A stretch of 64,000 nucleotides of DNA from Bog-473 sp963755495. GTDB taxonomy: Bacteria > Actinomycetota > Acidimicrobiia > Acidimicrobiales > RAAP-2. Made by a program: the position numbers and the translations under genes. The stretch spans positions 101,496-165,495 of the forward strand of contig CAVWJS010000003.1 in the NCBI GenBank assembly GCA_963755495.1. The letters run 5' to 3'. Positions 55,320 through 63,955 of this stretch are shown piece by piece; positions within the stretch are counted from its first letter, which is position 1, and each line of letters opens with the position of its first letter. A model generated the notes under the pieces. That model was given only the letters and a program-made list of their open reading frames with translations, made no database searches and had not been told where the DNA came from.

Positions 55320-55688
55320 TCACCCGGTCAGGAGCGGCCCGATCCAGCGCTCGCTGCCCATCAGCCCGTCGGGATGGTCGTGCAGCACCTTCTCGATGGC
55401 GCCCGCGAGCGCGGTGACGGCAGCGCGACTGCGGGTCCGCGTCGAGGGTACCAAGATCAAGCCCCCATGCGTCCGTCCCTGCGCAAGCCGCTCGGCGGCG
55501 AGTGGCCGAAAGTCCTTGACGTTGTTGGTGACTAGGGCGCGCCCTTCGCCGGTCGCGACCTCGAGGATGGTCGAGTCGATACTTCCGACGAGGTCAACGC
55601 GTTCAGCGACAGCGACGGCGTCATAGCCCGCTTCGCGCAACAGCACCGCGATCTGCGGCGAGAGCTGCTCATCCAGGAGAGCCTTCAC
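55320..55688 (-). CDS. DUF5615 PIN-like toxin
   Basis: 122 aa. MKALLDEQLSPQIAVLLREA, then GYDAVAVAERVDLVGSIDST and RALVTNNVKDFRPLA carry the acidic residues of the PIN-like DUF5615 family (Asp6, Asp39, Asp60-like). Such proteins are predicted RNases. The ATG overlaps the stop of the DUF433 gene by four bases, the classic antitoxin-toxin order. Confidence 0.8.
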   Translation of the reverse strand: MKALLDEQLSPQIAVLLREAGYDAVAVAERVDLVGSIDSTILEVATGEGRALVTNNVKDFRPLAAERLAQGRTHGGLILVPSTRTRSRAAVTALAGAIEKVLHDHPDGLMGSERWIGPLLTG

Positions 55689-56098
55689 ACACGGAGTGCT
55701 TGCTCACCTGCGGCGGCCGCGGCGCGACCCCGTTCGTACTCGGACTCATTGCTTTCAATTTCAGTGTCGATCTCACCGCGGTACTCGCCGTAGTAGGCCG
55801 CGGCGGCTTCCACCAGTCCCGCTGGGACCTGTAGGTACTGTGCTGCCAGTGGGATCGACCCATCGTTGTCTCGGACGGTGGCGATGACCTCCCACACATC
55901 CAGCCCGCGGCCGATCAGGCTGGCGCGTCGCCCGCTGGGTCCATCGAGAAAATGAATCAGCGGATGCATGTCGTGCCGGAGCCCTTCCTCGACGTAGCGC
56001 TGCGCCAAGGTCCGTTCCGGTAGATGGGCGCGGTAAGCCCGCTCGGTGAGGCGCTGTTTCGTGCCGGGTGCGAGCCGCAAGGTGTAGTGATCGGCCAT
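55685..56098 (-). CDS. DUF433 antitoxin
   Basis: 137 aa from ATG 56098. The N-terminal part (MADHYTLRLAPGTKQRLTER) is followed by RRASLIGRGLDVWEVIATVR and IPLAAQYLQVPAGLVEAAAA, the DUF433 helix-turn-helix module, then an acidic tail (TEIESNESEYERGRAA) likely to bind the toxin. Coupled to the DUF5615 gene. A 27-bp palindrome lies 11 bases upstream of its start. Confidence 0.8.
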   Translation of the reverse strand: MADHYTLRLAPGTKQRLTERAYRAHLPERTLAQRYVEEGLRHDMHPLIHFLDGPSGRRASLIGRGLDVWEVIATVRDNDGSIPLAAQYLQVPAGLVEAAAAYYGEYRGEIDTEIESNESEYERGRAAAAAGEQALRV

Positions 56099-56108
56099 GT
56101 GACTCAGC

Positions 56109-56135
56109 GTACCACACTGTGTCACAGCGTGGTAC
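56109..56135. promoter_or_regulatory. Palindromic operator of the toxin-antitoxin operon
   Basis: Arms GTACCACACTGTG (56109-56121) and CACAGCGTGGTAC (56123-56135) are inverted repeats with one mismatch, around a single central base. They end 11 bases before the DUF433 start codon. This is the expected place for autoregulation by the antitoxin or the toxin-antitoxin complex. Confidence 0.7.
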
Positions 56136-56379
56136 GAACAGAAGGGCAACGTCGTGAACGGTGGGGACCCGACACGACGTGCGGAGACAGAATCTTTCCG
56201 GCTCGATCTACTGGCAAAGGACAAACAGCACATATTGGACGGCCCTCGAGTATCTGGCGCCCAACGAATCACCCCGTCCACGTTGAAGTTGTGATGAACC
56301 CCTGATCTGGGCTTCGGAGATGGAGCGGCACAACGTGTCATTTTGCATTAGAGGAAACTATGAATTGCAGAATAAATAA

Positions 56380-56389
56380 AACCATGGTT
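56380..56389. promoter_or_regulatory. Palindrome upstream of the ArsR gene
   Basis: AACCATGGTT is a perfect 10-bp palindrome centred 16 bases before the GTG start at 56401, inside an AT-rich stretch (56341-56398) that also holds looser flanking symmetry (AATAAA and TATTGTT). Likely promoter/operator for the regulator and the downstream operon. The rest of the 300-base gap from 56099 shows only the toxin-antitoxin palindrome. Confidence 0.5.
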
Positions 56390-56400
56390 ATTGTTGTTCC

Positions 56401-56790
56401 GTGGCAGCTTCGGAGATTGCTCAGCCGCTCTATGTAGCGAAGGCCGAGTTGTTCCGAGCTCTCGGGCACCCCGCCCGTATCAGGATCCTCGAGCTGCTCG
56501 TCGAGGCAGATCAGCCGGTGAGCCAACTGCTCCTCCAGTCGGGACTTGAGCCTTCGTCACTCTCTCAGCACTTGGCCATACTCAAGAACACTGGACTCGT
56601 GGAATCCAGTCGGAAGGCCAACTCGGTGACCTACAAGGTCACCGACCCCTCTATTGGTGCCTTCCTCCTTGCGGCACGGTCCGTCCTCGTATCGACACTT
56701 AATCGCGCTCGACAGACTCTCGAAGAGCTCGAAGGTCCCGGGCCCGGTCCATCTCGTAGTCAAGCCGAACCACCATCGGGTCTCGCATGA
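56401..56790 (+). CDS. ArsR-family regulator (Rv0081-like)
   Basis: 129 aa from a GTG. Winged helix: KAELFRALGHPARIRILELL, then VSQLLLQSGLEPSSLSQHLA and VESSRKANSVTYKVTDPSIG. The metal-binding ELCVC-type motif is missing. The downstream gene order equals that of M. tuberculosis Rv0081-Rv0087, where Rv0081 is a hypoxia-network regulator, so I infer a similar role. It lies 61 bases upstream of the first complex gene. Confidence 0.83.
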   Translation: MAASEIAQPLYVAKAELFRALGHPARIRILELLVEADQPVSQLLLQSGLEPSSLSQHLAILKNTGLVESSRKANSVTYKVTDPSIGAFLLAARSVLVSTLNRARQTLEELEGPGPGPSRSQAEPPSGLA

Positions 56791-56851
56791 CTCGACATGG
56801 TGAGCCATGACGTCATGGTCGCGGAAATGGAAGCGATCGGTAGTTCGCTCA

Positions 56852-57304
56852 ATGGTCTCGGCACCAGACACGGAACCCGCCGAGACCACGCCCGAGAGAT
56901 TCCCCAAGGCCCGTTTCCGAGGGTCCCTCCAGCTTCGCCATGTCGACGTCGGATCGTGCAACGGCTGCGAGATTGAGATTGCTTCTTCCTTCGGTCCGGT
57001 CTATGACGCTGCTCGATTCGGGGCTCGGCTTGTTGCCTCCCCGCGCCACGCAGACGGCCTCTTGGTCACCGGCGTCGTGACGAAGAACATGTCTGCGCCT
57101 CTTCAGAAGACGCTCGATGCCGTCCCCAAGCCAGCGGTGATCATCGCCTGCGGAGACTGCGCCATCAACGGCGGGATCTTCAGAGAGTCCTATGCCGTCG
57201 AGGGAACCTTGGATGACTTCGTGGAGCCAGACGTCCGCGTCCCAGGCTGCCCGCCACACCCCGATCAGATTATGCAGGCACTCCGAACGCTCACCGGTCG
57301 CTGA
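56852..57304 (+). CDS. NuoB/HycG-like iron-sulfur subunit
   Basis: 150 aa, Rv0082-like by position. The 4Fe-4S cluster ligands are complete: GSCNGCEIE (Cys36, Cys39), IACGDCAING (Cys100/Cys103) and PGCPPHPDQI (Cys133). This cluster is the electron exit next to the catalytic site in complex I and group 4 hydrogenases. The ATG at 56852 starts at the first family-like residues; 56807 is an alternative. Next gene begins one base after the stop. Confidence 0.85.
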   Translation: MVSAPDTEPAETTPERFPKARFRGSLQLRHVDVGSCNGCEIEIASSFGPVYDAARFGARLVASPRHADGLLVTGVVTKNMSAPLQKTLDAVPKPAVIIACGDCAINGGIFRESYAVEGTLDDFVEPDVRVPGCPPHPDQIMQALRTLTGR

Positions 57305-57305
57305 C

Positions 57306-59306
57306 GTGGACCTCTACCTCGCCGCACTCGCTCTCGGCCTGGCCGGAATCCTCGCAGCGATCGCGGTGCCGCGAGCAGTCCGGGTGCCAGCTGCAGCGTC
57401 GTTTGGCGCAGCGACCTGTGTCTGTTCGCTGGTTGCGTCGTTTCAAGTGTTGACAAATGGGCGCATCGAGGTGTTCCATTCGACTTCGATCCTCCCGCTC
57501 ACAGGGATCAACCTGAGAATCGACCCCCTTGGGGCGACATTCATCGCGACGGCAGCAACGGTCGGCTTAGCAGCCTGCATCTTCCTCGTCGGATATGCGA
57601 AGGATGGAATGCAATCACGCACGGCGGTCGCTCTCTTTGTGCTGTTCCTTCTCTCTCTGCTCGCCGTACCGGCCGCTTCGAGCATTGCGACCCTTATGTT
57701 CTTCTGGGAGCTGATGGCGCTCAGCTCGATGCTCCTCATCATGGTGGAGCACCCCCATCGCAACGCGGCGCGCGAAGCCGCACAGTGGTACGGCGCGATG
57801 ACGCAACTCGGCGCAGCGTCGATTCTTCTCGGGCTGCTCCTGCTCACCGTTCACGGCGGCGGACAGACCTTTGCCCAGATTGCGGCTCACGCCAAGTCTC
57901 TCTCGCCAACCGTTCGGTCCGCTGGGTTCCTCTTCGTCCTCATTGGCTTCGCTTCTAAGGCCGGAGCCGTGCCCTTCCACGTGTGGCTCCCCAAGGCGCA
58001 CCCCGAGGCCCCAGGACCTGTCTCTGCATTGATGTCCGGTGCGATGGTGGCGATGGGCATCTACGGGATCATCAGGGTGGGAGGCGACCTGCTCGGTGGG
58101 GGCACGCTGTGGTGGTGGATCGCCGTGGTCGCTCTTGGGGTTGTCTCAGCGCTCTATGGCGCGCTCCATGCGACCGCGAGCTCAGACCTCAAGCGCCTTC
58201 TTGCCTACTCCACGATCGACATCATGGGGCTCGTCCTCGTGGGGGTCGGCGCTGCCGGCGCACTCTCGACCACCGGGCACCCTGAGGTCGCTCAGCTCGC
58301 GCTGATCGCCGCTTTGCTACTCATTGTCGCTCACGCCGCCTTCAAGGGATGTCTATTCCTCGCCGCAGGATCCATCGAGCGCTCGGCTGGCACGCGTGAC
58401 CTCGACAGCCTCGGAGGTCTGATTCGTCGGCTGCCGATCACCGCGGCCTGCTTCGCCATTTCCGCATTCTCGATCATCGCGATCCCTACGCTGAGCGGCT
58501 TCTCCAGCGAGTGGCTGCTACTACAGGGGCTGCTCCACGGCTTCGTGGACCACAACACCCCGACATTGATCGCCCTTCTTCTCGGTGTAGTCACGTTGGC
58601 CTTGACGGGCGGGCTCACAGCCGTTGCGTTCGTGAAGGCATTCGGGATCGGATTCCTTGGCCAAGCACGCACGGAGAGGGCTGCGAGCGCCATCGAGGTT
58701 GTCCCGACGATGCAGTTCGCCATGGGCCTGCTGTGCATACCGACGGTCGTCTTGGGCGTAGTTCCCGGAATCGTCATGCCGCTCCTCGTCCGAGCCGCCA
58801 GAACAGCGCTCGGGCTCAGGGCAGGGTCGTCGCTGGCTTCCGGCACGGGCCTCGCACTGAGAGGATTTCGCGGCGCTATCGAACCCGCTCTCCTGCTCGC
58901 CGCGCTCGCCACCGCATGTGTCATTGCCTGGGGCGTGTCCTCACTCGTGGCTCGCCGGGGGACTCGACGGGTCGAGGCGTGGGGGTGCGGGCGTGAGCTG
59001 CAGACGGCCCGAATGCAGTACACGGCGACGTCGTTCGGCGAGCCGCTGCAGCGTGTCTTCACCGACGTGCTCCGCCCAGACATCGACGTCGAGGTCACCC
59101 ATGAGAGCGAGTCCAAGTACTACGAGCAGGCGCTCGCATACCAGAACCGAGTCGATGACGCGCTGGAGCGGAGCTTCTACCGACCCGTCATCGCAGTCAC
59201 CCGACGCGCTGGGGTCGAAGCACGCCGCATCCAAAGCGGCAGCATCCACCGCTATCTCGCATTCGGCTTCGTAGCACTGCTCATCGTCTTGGTAGTGCTG
59301 GCGTGA
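57306..59306 (+). CDS. HyfB/NuoL-like membrane antiporter subunit
   Basis: About 666 aa from a GTG right after the previous stop; Rv0083-like. Fourteen or more helices. The antiporter signature is FASKAGAVPFHVWLPKAHPE (Lys, His) followed by APGPVSALMSGAMVAMGIYG, then SSDLKRLLAYSTIDIMG and AHAAFKGCLFLAAGSIE. A soluble C-terminal part (WGCGRELQTARMQYTATSFG) is as in HyfB. It should move protons or sodium ions coupled to electron transfer. Confidence 0.9.
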   Translation: MDLYLAALALGLAGILAAIAVPRAVRVPAAASFGAATCVCSLVASFQVLTNGRIEVFHSTSILPLTGINLRIDPLGATFIATAATVGLAACIFLVGYAKDGMQSRTAVALFVLFLLSLLAVPAASSIATLMFFWELMALSSMLLIMVEHPHRNAAREAAQWYGAMTQLGAASILLGLLLLTVHGGGQTFAQIAAHAKSLSPTVRSAGFLFVLIGFASKAGAVPFHVWLPKAHPEAPGPVSALMSGAMVAMGIYGIIRVGGDLLGGGTLWWWIAVVALGVVSALYGALHATASSDLKRLLAYSTIDIMGLVLVGVGAAGALSTTGHPEVAQLALIAALLLIVAHAAFKGCLFLAAGSIERSAGTRDLDSLGGLIRRLPITAACFAISAFSIIAIPTLSGFSSEWLLLQGLLHGFVDHNTPTLIALLLGVVTLALTGGLTAVAFVKAFGIGFLGQARTERAASAIEVVPTMQFAMGLLCIPTVVLGVVPGIVMPLLVRAARTALGLRAGSSLASGTGLALRGFRGAIEPALLLAALATACVIAWGVSSLVARRGTRRVEAWGCGRELQTARMQYTATSFGEPLQRVFTDVLRPDIDVEVTHESESKYYEQALAYQNRVDDALERSFYRPVIAVTRRAGVEARRIQSGSIHRYLAFGFVALLIVLVVLA

Positions 59307-60271
59307 TCGCCGTTGGATCGAACTCCATCGGCTACTCGATCAGCGCGTCGGTCCTCCAGGTCGCGCTGATCGTGATCGGCGGCCCTGTCCTGATCGGCCT
59401 GATGTCCAAGCTCAGGGCCAGGGCAGAGGGACGGGTGGGCGCGCCTGTCCTTCAGCCGCTCAAGGACCTTCGCAAACTCATGTCGAAAGAGCGGCTCCAC
59501 GCGAGGCACTCGAGCGTGGTTCTTCCAGTGGCCCCCTTCGTCGTCATGGCTGCGACGGCCGTCGCCATCGCGATCGCACCGCTGGTGACGACCCATCCCG
59601 CGCTTGGCTCGAGCGCCGACATCTTCGTCATCGTCTACCTCCTGCTCACCGGTTCGGTGGCGATGGCGCTCGCCGGGCTGGACGCCGGCACGGCGTTCGG
59701 AGGCATGGGATCCAGTAGAGCGATGACGATCGGCGCTCTGGCCGAACCGGCGCTTCTCGTGGCGGTCATCTCTCTCTCCATCCAGGCCGGCACCTCGAAC
59801 CTCCCCGCCATCGTCATGAAGACGCTCGAGAACCCAACGTTGGCCTTCGGCCCGACGAGGCTGCTGGCGCTTGTCGCCTTCATGGTCGTCGCGATCGCTG
59901 AGACGGGTCGCCTCCCGGTCGACAACCCGACCACACACCTCGAGCTGACGATGATCCACGAGGCGATGATCCTCGAGTACTCGGGTCCCGAGCTCGGACT
60001 TGTGACTCTGGGTGCGTCCATGCGCCTCGGCCTCCTCTTCGCCCTCGCCGCCAACCTCTTCTTTCCCTGGGGGGTGGACCAGGGCGCGTCCGTAGTCGGA
60101 CTCATCATTGCCGTGGCTGCGTTAGCGGCCAAGACGTCGATCATCGCCGTTGGTGTGTCGGTGATGGAGGTGCACAGCGCGAAGCTCCGCCTCTTTCGCG
60201 TGCCCGAGCTCCTGGCCGGCGGCTTCGTGCTCTCTGTGCTTGCCGTTGTGACAGGTCTGGCGACGCGATGA
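59303..60271 (+). CDS. hycD: HycD/NuoH-like membrane subunit
   Basis: 322 aa, Rv0084-like, eight helices. RAEGRVGAPVLQPLKDLRKL near the N-terminus and VAIAETGRLPVDNPTTHLEL with TMIHEAMILEYSGPELGL in the middle form the conserved NuoH-type quinone or junction loops; Glu and Asp residues are kept. It links the membrane arm to the hydrophilic arm. Starts within the previous gene by a GTGA overlap. Confidence 0.9.
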   Translation: MIAVGSNSIGYSISASVLQVALIVIGGPVLIGLMSKLRARAEGRVGAPVLQPLKDLRKLMSKERLHARHSSVVLPVAPFVVMAATAVAIAIAPLVTTHPALGSSADIFVIVYLLLTGSVAMALAGLDAGTAFGGMGSSRAMTIGALAEPALLVAVISLSIQAGTSNLPAIVMKTLENPTLAFGPTRLLALVAFMVVAIAETGRLPVDNPTTHLELTMIHEAMILEYSGPELGLVTLGASMRLGLLFALAANLFFPWGVDQGASVVGLIIAVAALAAKTSIIAVGVSVMEVHSAKLRLFRVPELLAGGFVLSVLAVVTGLATR

Positions 60272-60927
60272 GCACCAGCACTTACATCGGAACACTCGAG
60301 CTCGCATCGGGAGCCGTCCTCGTCTGCGCAGTCATGACGCTGTGGCGTCGAAGCGTCCGGGCGATCGTGGCCATGCTCCGTCTCCAGGGCATCTCGCTCG
60401 CCGTGGTGGCGGGCGTCCTTGCCGCGCGCCAGCACGACGCCGGGCTTGCAGCCACCGCCTTCTTAGTGTTAGCCGTCAAGGGCTTCGTCGTGCCGGGGCT
60501 CCTGCGCCGAGTTGTCCGAGAGGATCCTCGAAGTAGGGAAACTGCGCCGCTCGTCAACGTGCCGGCATCGCTCGTCTTCGCGGCGGTGCTGATCGTCCTG
60601 TCCTATGTCGTAAGTGCCAGCATCACCGCTCTCGCCCCGTCTGCTGCGACTCGACTCGTTCCGATCGGTATAGCGACCGTGCTGGTGGGGTATTTCATGT
60701 TGGTCACGCGACGGCGTGCGGTCTCGCAGATCGTAGGGCTCCTACTGGTTGACAACGGCATCGCGCTCGTCACCTTCCTGCTGACCGCAGGCGTCCCCCT
60801 CGTCGTGGAGCTCGGCGCCGCCCTCGACGTCCTCTTGATCGTCGTCGTCCTCCAGGTCCTTGTGGTCAATATCCGCAATGAGGTCGGATCCTCGGAGCTC
60901 GACCAGCTCAAGGAGCTTCACGACTGA
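60268..60927 (+). CDS. hycP: HyfE/HycP-like membrane subunit
   Basis: 219 aa, Rv0085-like. Six to seven helices; the second half (ISQIVGLLLVDNGIALVTFL, then VVELGAALDVLLIVVVLQVL) resembles NuoK/MrpC-type small subunits. It overlaps its upstream neighbour by ATGA and its downstream neighbour by one base (TGATG). Confidence 0.87.
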   Translation: MSTSTYIGTLELASGAVLVCAVMTLWRRSVRAIVAMLRLQGISLAVVAGVLAARQHDAGLAATAFLVLAVKGFVVPGLLRRVVREDPRSRETAPLVNVPASLVFAAVLIVLSYVVSASITALAPSAATRLVPIGIATVLVGYFMLVTRRRAVSQIVGLLLVDNGIALVTFLLTAGVPLVVELGAALDVLLIVVVLQVLVVNIRNEVGSSELDQLKELHD

Positions 60928-62396
60928 TGCTCTGCTACCTCGTCCTGGGCGCACCCCTGCTGATGGGTATCATCACCCTGGTCTTCCCATGGAGAGACTG
61001 TATCGGCTGGGCCATGGCCGCATCGGCTGCCGTCGTGCTCGGAGCCGGCATCGCCCTGTCGATCCGCACCTCCTCACAAGCTGCCATCGTCACCCTCCAC
61101 GGTGCACTTCGAGCCGATGCGCTCAGCTCTTTCATGGTGGTGGTCATCGGCGCCGTCTCGCTGCTCGCAGCCCTCCAGACCTCACGGACGCTCGGCCAAG
61201 AAATCGACGAAAAGGTCGCGACGCCTCGACAGGCCACACAGTACGCAATCCTCTTCCAGGTCTTCGTGACCTGCATGCTCGGTGCGGTCCTGGCCGCCAA
61301 CCTCGGCGTGCTCTGGGTGGCCATCGAAGCGACGACGATCGCCACGACCTTCCTCGTCGGCCACCGCCGCACCAACCGGTCCTTCGAGGCATCTTGGAAG
61401 TACGTCGTACTCTGCTCGGTCGGAATCGCCCTCGCCTTCCTCGGCACCGTACTCTTCTACTTCGCCGCCATCCACACGAGAGGCGCCACCGCGAAGCACA
61501 GTGTCAGCACCTTGGACTGGACATCGCTGATGGCGGTCTCGCACGACCTTAATCCGGGGGTGATCCGACTGGCGATGGCGCTCCTCGTCCTTGGATACGG
61601 CACCAAGGTGGGGCTCGCCCCCATGCACAGCTGGCTCCCCGACGCCCACAGCCAGGCCCCGGCGCCCATCTCCGCGCTCATGTCGGGGGTGCTCTTGACG
61701 GTCGCGTTCTACGCTCTTCTGCGGTTCAAGGCGGTCGCCGATGCCGCGCTAGGTCCCGCCTTTCCACGCTCGCTCTTCATCGTTGTCGGGCTGGGATCGC
61801 TCCTCGTGGCGGCCGCGCTGCTTATCGCACAGCGCGACTACAAGCGGATGCTCGCCTACTCCAGCGTCGAGCACATGGGATTGCTGGCTCTCGGCGCGGC
61901 GGCAGGGAGTCCGCTGGCGATCGCCGCCGTCCTGCTGCACATCCTGGGCCACGGCATCACGAAGTCCGTGCTTTTCCTCTCTTCGGGCGAAATCCACCAC
62001 GCTGAGGGGACGACTGAGATCGAGAAGGTGACGGCCCTCTTGGAGAAACGACCAATGCTCGGCGGCATCTTCGGGTTCGGCCTCCTGGCCCTGCTCGGCT
62101 TCCCACCATTCAGTCTCTTCGCGAGCGAGCTCAATATGGCACGGGCAGAAGTCGACGTCGGGCTCTGGTGGGTGGTGGCGATCTCCTTTGTCTGCCTTTC
62201 GGTCATTTTCGCGTCGCTTTTCGCTCATGGCCGCCAGATGCTCTTGGGGTCCACGCCGGCGGCTGGGCCCGCGGCGACCTCGAAGTCGGTGGCCATTCCG
62301 TTGGTGGGCGCCCTCGTTGTCTGCGCAGCCATCGGGGTCTCGGCGTGGCCTCTGCAATCGCTCCTCCACGGCGCCGCGCATGTGGTATCGCCATAG
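60927..62396 (+). CDS. hycQ: HyfF/HycQ-like membrane antiporter subunit
   Basis: 489 aa, Rv0086-like. It contains GYGTKVGLAPMHSWLPDAHS then QAPAPISALMSGVLLTVAFY, the antiporter core with essential Lys and His, plus QRDYKRMLAYSSVEHMGLLA and LHILGHGITKSVLFLSSGEI. Fourteen helices. A second ion-pumping subunit of the complex. Its TAG overlaps the next GTG by one base. Confidence 0.9.
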   Translation: MLCYLVLGAPLLMGIITLVFPWRDCIGWAMAASAAVVLGAGIALSIRTSSQAAIVTLHGALRADALSSFMVVVIGAVSLLAALQTSRTLGQEIDEKVATPRQATQYAILFQVFVTCMLGAVLAANLGVLWVAIEATTIATTFLVGHRRTNRSFEASWKYVVLCSVGIALAFLGTVLFYFAAIHTRGATAKHSVSTLDWTSLMAVSHDLNPGVIRLAMALLVLGYGTKVGLAPMHSWLPDAHSQAPAPISALMSGVLLTVAFYALLRFKAVADAALGPAFPRSLFIVVGLGSLLVAAALLIAQRDYKRMLAYSSVEHMGLLALGAAAGSPLAIAAVLLHILGHGITKSVLFLSSGEIHHAEGTTEIEKVTALLEKRPMLGGIFGFGLLALLGFPPFSLFASELNMARAEVDVGLWWVVAISFVCLSVIFASLFAHGRQMLLGSTPAAGPAATSKSVAIPLVGALVVCAAIGVSAWPLQSLLHGAAHVVSP

Positions 62397-63877
62397 TGGG
62401 TGCGACCCGCCAGAGCATCGACCTTTCCACGTCCGAGCTCCATGAAGCGGCGAAGGCGCTCTTAGACCGCGGACACCGACTTGCGACCGTCGCCGCGCAC
62501 GATGACGGCGCCTTCCTCCGAGTCGTCTACGTCTTCGTCGCCGGACCACCTGACGTGCGGGTCGAGCTCGTGATCCGTCTTGATCCAGCAGATGCCTCGG
62601 TGCCCACCCTGAGCGACATCTCGTTTCCCGCCAGCAGGTTCGAACGGGAGATCCATGACATGTTCGGCATTCGTCCCGTCGGTCATCCCTTCCTGCGACC
62701 CCTCGTGCTCCACCAACACTGGCCTGAGGGATTCAACCCGATGCGTCGCAACTCCGGGAAGATGCCGCCGATGCGAAGCGTCGCCGTGCCGTATCCGTTC
62801 GTCGAGGTTGAAGGCTCTGGTGTCTATGAGATCCCAGTCGGCCCCGTCCATGCTGGGCTGATCGAGCCGGGCCACTTCCGATTCTCCGTCGTCGGCGAGA
62901 CGATCCTCAAGATGACGGCGCGACTTTGGTTCGTCCACCGCGGGATCGAGAAGCTCTTTGAGGGCCGCGACGCGCTGGAAGCGGTGGATATTGCCGAACG
63001 GATTTCTGGCGACACGGCGGTGGGTCACACGCTTGCTTACTGCATGGCCGTAGAAGAAGCCCAGGGTCTCGAGGTCTCGAGAGATGTGCTGATCCTGCGC
63101 GGTGTGCTCTTGGAACTGGAGCGGATCTACAACCACATCTCGGATCTTGGGGCTCTCTGCAACGATGTGGGTTTTGGCGTCGCCAACGCGCGCGCACTCA
63201 CGGTTCGAGAGCGGCTGCTAAGGATCAACGAAGAGGTTACGGGCCATCGCCTCCTTCGCGGGTCGATCCGCCCTGGCACGACCACAGTGCACCAGCTCCC
63301 TTCGCCGGTCGCACTCGCGGAGATCGCCAGCGAGGTTGAATCACTCGTCGACCTCGCCATGTCCAACGGCGTCGTGGTGGACCGCTTCGACGGCACCGCG
63401 CGCCTCGCCGCCGCCGACGCCGGCGCGATCGGGACGCTCGGCGTCGTGGCCAGGGCTTCGGGCCAGGCCTCCGATGCACGGGAAGCGCACCCCTTCCTTC
63501 CGCCCCTCAAAAGCATGCGCGTCGTTACGCAGACAGGAGGGGATGTGCTGGCGCGATTCAACCAGCGTGTCGAGGAGTTGCGTGTGTCTTTCGCATTGCT
63601 CGGCGATCTAAGGGAGGCACTGCTGGATCTACCGGAAATGGACACTCCGCGCTTGACTGGTGGGCCCTCAGGACTCGGAATCGTCGAGGGTTGGCGTGGG
63701 ACGATCGTCAACCGGGTCGAACTCGGCGCCACCGGAACCGTGACCCGCTGCCGGGTTGTCGATCCTTCGTTTAACAACTGGCCCGCGCTGTCGATCTCAC
63801 TTGTTGACACAATCGTGCCGGACTTCCCCCTAGCCAACAAGAGCTTCAATCTTTCGTACGCCGGCAACGATCTGTAG
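62396..63877 (+). CDS. hycE: HycE-like large subunit lacking Ni-Fe cysteines
   Basis: 493 aa from GTG 62396, Rv0087-like in length and position. Residues 1-120 are the NuoC-like part (SRFEREIHDMFGIRPVGHPF), the rest NuoD/hydrogenase large subunit (VHAGLIEPGHFRFSVVGETI, then LWFVHRGIEKLFEG). Where hydrogenases have CGxC, this protein reads ERISGDTAVGHT (204-207). Where they have DPCxxC near the end, it reads VVDPSFNNWPAL. All four Ni-Fe ligands are therefore absent, and hydrogen chemistry is unlikely. It probably forms an energy-converting complex using another electron donor or acceptor. Confidence 0.87.
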   Translation: MGATRQSIDLSTSELHEAAKALLDRGHRLATVAAHDDGAFLRVVYVFVAGPPDVRVELVIRLDPADASVPTLSDISFPASRFEREIHDMFGIRPVGHPFLRPLVLHQHWPEGFNPMRRNSGKMPPMRSVAVPYPFVEVEGSGVYEIPVGPVHAGLIEPGHFRFSVVGETILKMTARLWFVHRGIEKLFEGRDALEAVDIAERISGDTAVGHTLAYCMAVEEAQGLEVSRDVLILRGVLLELERIYNHISDLGALCNDVGFGVANARALTVRERLLRINEEVTGHRLLRGSIRPGTTTVHQLPSPVALAEIASEVESLVDLAMSNGVVVDRFDGTARLAAADAGAIGTLGVVARASGQASDAREAHPFLPPLKSMRVVTQTGGDVLARFNQRVEELRVSFALLGDLREALLDLPEMDTPRLTGGPSGLGIVEGWRGTIVNRVELGATGTVTRCRVVDPSFNNWPALSISLVDTIVPDFPLANKSFNLSYAGNDL

Positions 63878-63955
63878 CCAGGGTCGTCTATTCAATCTCC
63901 CGTCCAACATTCGGCCATAAAGACACGTCAGCCCATCTTCGGGGAGCGGGTCGTT

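Noticed and set aside
62396..63877. Functional NiFe hydrogenase
   Set aside because: All four cysteine ligands are replaced, so a hydrogen-converting role was not called.
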